From positions 1 to 26,141 of the forward strand of contig CAYOFH010000039.1 of assembly GCA_964403175.1 (NCBI GenBank): DNA of 26,141 nucleotides, given 5' to 3'. The position numbers were made by a program, and so were the translations under genes. A model generated the notes under the pieces. The model was given only the letters and a program-made list of their open reading frames with translations, did no database searches and had not been told where the DNA came from. This document shows positions 25,201 to 26,141 of the stretch, piece after piece (positions within the stretch are counted from its first letter, which is position 1; every line of letters begins with the position of its first letter). This stretch comes from Marinilabilia sp964403175 (GTDB taxonomy: Bacteria; Bacteroidota; Bacteroidia; Bacteroidales; Marinilabiliaceae).

Positions 25201-25562
25201 CGCTTAATGCTGCTATTGAAGCGGCCAGAGCTGGTGAACATGGCAAAAGCTTTGCAGTTGTTGCTGCCCAGGTAAAAAAGCTTGCGGATCAGTCTTCTGA
25301 AGCTGCAAAGAATATTCAGAAGCTGTCTGAGAATGGTCAAAAGCAATCTCAGGAAGCAAATAATAAGATCATTCAACTGAATAAAATAATGAACGAAATG
25401 GTAAGCACTATTTCGGAGGTAAACCAATCTATTCAAGTTCAGTCTGTTGAAGCAAACAATGTCAATTCAGCTATTTTACAAATGTCGTCATATATTTCCA
25501 ATACCTCTGAGTTAGCAGAAAAACTTGATGCTGCGATAAATTCATTAACCATCGAAGATTAG
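22272..25562 (+). CDS. HTCS-like two-propeller/Y_Y_Y sensor fused to a methyl-accepting chemotaxis signalling domain
   Basis: A 1096-residue inner-membrane receptor. A signal peptide ends near A27. Fourteen Reg_prop-type blades (about 35-715) can be counted by their G-x-h-W motifs, such as GFMWFATYGGLSKYDG and GNLWIGG, enough for two seven-bladed propellers. A Y_Y_Y domain (about 740-815) ends in RPPWW. One membrane helix spans 822-840, and a coiled coil (about 842-885) follows. Instead of HisKA/ATPase modules there is an MCP signalling hairpin. Its methylation motifs lie at 905-919 (STSEEISA, ASMEEITS) and its tip is MTNLLSLNAAIEAARAGE (972-989), then FAVVAAQVKKLA. No HAMP domain, kinase, receiver or HTH is present. 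The likely role is sensing an extracellular ligand, possibly a glycan, and signalling to CheA/CheW. No che gene is in the window. Confidence 0.93.
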   Translation: MKVYRGLVKCTLCLIAIFIVNQGSSYAQTSNIAFDKITIKDGLSQSTVNYILQDRHGFMWFATYGGLSKYDGYSFTVYQFDESDSTSLGNNNNEVIFEDKDGFIWVVNNGNNGLERFDPETEKFQQIRHDPDNPNSISSNTIHHVMQDSEGYIWVNAENTLNRVVQDDDREAKVRFDRFTTPEYSFTRVFEDSKGNLLLMGSALYYFDRETETITQSIDLPADRVISCAEDKNGDIIVGTFGHGIFKLDWDEENATYQLGDNSKINPAPTNRSVATIDDFGTIWIGTETRGLFRYNPETDERINFLPDRLNPNALSDGSVYSLHIDRSGVLWVGTYSQGLCKADLYRKDFVHFTPIPGDNNSMSGNTVSGISSNSSNELWVGTRDGKGINRFVFDEKEQSTVYHYLDNPDDPNHILDISCLTLLQRRNGEVWIGSQGYVTKMIPEPAGSGKSPEVTRFRKGEWTFSLFEDSKGILWGGTWDGGLWRFDEASQEFVSYMHDPNDPNSLCDNIVWSIGEDKHGNLWIGGHTNGLSILPESERDKSNPEFINFKYNKENKNSISNNTINAIYCDPAGTLWLATGRGISKMVDKDNVLANINNESELKFERYLKEDGLPTDGILGIVEDKAGNLWLSSTNGISKFNVADTTFTNYSESDGLQSNEFRENAYFVNPEGRIFFGGTNGFNAFYPEDIKTNPFLPEVVLTDLQILNNSIEPGQKINGEVILSKPIHMTSSISLSHKNNMVILDYAGLHYAKPTSNKYAYFLEDFDEDWIYTDKRTATYTNLNPGTYTFWVKATNNDGTWNEEATSLIIEVRPPWWGTMWFRLLMVAIIAGLIFWFISYKTKRLKENQRTLELKVKEATDKVTAQNSKLTEAQAKLTSIMDDVKNQLGKASEELLDASNRQASTSEEISASMEEITSEMGENASNMHRMLETAQKVEGETTESVRIVSDTLNSINNISESIGFVSEFARMTNLLSLNAAIEAARAGEHGKSFAVVAAQVKKLADQSSEAAKNIQKLSENGQKQSQEANNKIIQLNKIMNEMVSTISEVNQSIQVQSVEANNVNSAILQMSSYISNTSELAEKLDAAINSLTIED

Positions 25563-26026
25563 AAAATCTTTCTCAGGTAAGTTTTATTGTCAATCCTTAA
25601 ATTACGATATTGCCCATATTAAGCTAATGCATTAAATGAAAATTACTATAGAGAAATGATTAATTCTACTTTGAAAGGTTATTAATTTTACAGGCTGAAA
25701 GAAATCTTGAAAGCAAAAAACCGAAGCAACGCCCACACTGTTAATTATAAACCTCAGGGCTGTTATTTTAGTTAACGGGAATATGTCAAGGTAGAATTAA
25801 ATGTAATCCGATAAGAAATAATTCTGTTTTATTCATTTGCATATTTTTCCTCTCTGCAAAGGAACTGCGTTTTGGGTTAAAGAAGAAGAGATACCCTTTA
25901 TCCGGAAGAAAGAACAAGTAGCCTTTGTCTATTATAACAGATATTGAAAAAAGCATTTTTCATTAATTTAGTTAATTTGTTACATCTTAAGATTTTTGTT
26001 ATATTAACATAAAATCCACTTGTTTT
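25563..26026. other. Intergenic region between the chimeric receptor and the lipoprotein gene
   Basis: No supported gene and no clear terminator. An open stretch without a start codon, at about 25836-25948 on the plus strand (ending ...KEQVAFVYYNRY), may be a decayed coding fragment but has no homology I recognise. Near the right end, GATTTTTG at 25991-25998 is one mismatch from the -7 element and could belong to the next gene's promoter. Confidence 0.4.
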
Positions 26027-26141
26027 ATGAAACGAATTCTATTCCCCGTACTCTTGATTGCAATTACCGGCTGTGCCGAAATGGCCAAATTTGCCAAAGA
26101 AATAGATCCCAACCGCCCGTTAACACAAACGGAGGTAATAA
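26027..26141 (+). CDS. Lipoprotein, probably DUF4197 family (N-terminal part only)
   Basis: The frame starts at ATG 26027 and is open to the window edge, giving 38 codons. The first residues, MKRILFPVLLIAITGCAEM, form a lipoprotein signal peptide with lipobox ITGC and the lipidated cysteine at residue 16. The following segment ends in NRPLTQTEVI. That recalls the PLT/PLS-x-x-E-I(V)-x-x-GLKEAL start of the DUF4197 domain, so I suggest that family with moderate confidence. The function of DUF4197 proteins is unknown. It lies downstream of the chimeric receptor but is separated by 464 nt, so it probably has its own promoter. Confidence 0.65.
   Translation, partial: MKRILFPVLLIAITGCAEMAKFAKEIDPNRPLTQTEVI

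Noticed and set aside
25836..25948. Start-less open stretch ending KEQVAFVYYNRY
   Set aside because: No start codon, a stop just upstream and no family recognised; too weak to call a pseudogene.
1..26141. CRISPR array, tRNA, rRNA, insertion sequence or defence island
   Set aside because: No regularly spaced repeats, cloverleaf, rRNA-like stretch, transposase motif or defence gene was seen.

Overview
The window comes from a member of the Bacteroidota, probably Bacteroidales or Marinilabiliales (inference). Several intergenic regions carry the Bacteroidota -7 promoter element TAnnTTTG. The gene content also fits: a TonB-dependent receptor with a carboxypeptidase-like N-terminal domain, an M49 peptidase with HECLGH, a PyrB/PyrI pair, and a two-propeller/Y_Y_Y sensor of the kind found in Bacteroides hybrid two-component systems. 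No tRNA, rRNA, CRISPR array, transposase or phage gene was seen. Most of the window looks like ordinary chromosome.

Layout. 1-2480: a minus-strand unit with a TonB-dependent receptor followed by the start of a small exported protein. 2575-6098: an SDR oxidoreductase, a hotdog thioesterase and dipeptidyl-peptidase III on the plus strand. 6177-9200: a complete regulatory unit with promoter, TPP riboswitch, intrinsic terminator, thiM-thiE-thiD (thiamine salvage and coupling), a small exported protein of unknown function, and a bidirectional terminator. 9326-10980: pyrBI on the minus strand, preceded by a leader of about 200 nt. That leader holds a Phe-rich 59-codon ORF running through an intrinsic terminator, which resembles the enterobacterial pyrL attenuator. 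11103-12640: an RsmI-like methyltransferase and truA, tail to tail, sharing TTAA as both stop codons. 12700-15950: an NTF2-like protein, a conserved small protein, an exported Pcm (isoaspartate repair), a HEAT-like protein, and a convergent exported MsrA (methionine sulfoxide repair). 16219-19456: cydDC on the minus strand. 19775-21701: a YgiQ-family radical SAM protein, apparently starting at TTG very close to its promoter. 22272-25562: a 1096-residue receptor. 26027 to the end: the start of a lipoprotein resembling DUF4197.

The most unusual object is the 1096-residue protein. Its outside half is a standard HTCS sensor: signal peptide, fourteen propeller blades, Y_Y_Y domain and one membrane helix. 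Where the histidine kinase should follow, it has a methyl-accepting chemotaxis (MA) signalling hairpin with a recognisable CheA/CheW-binding tip and two consensus methylation motifs. No che gene is present in the window. The second most notable item is the pyrBI leader, a candidate transcription attenuator outside the Proteobacteria.
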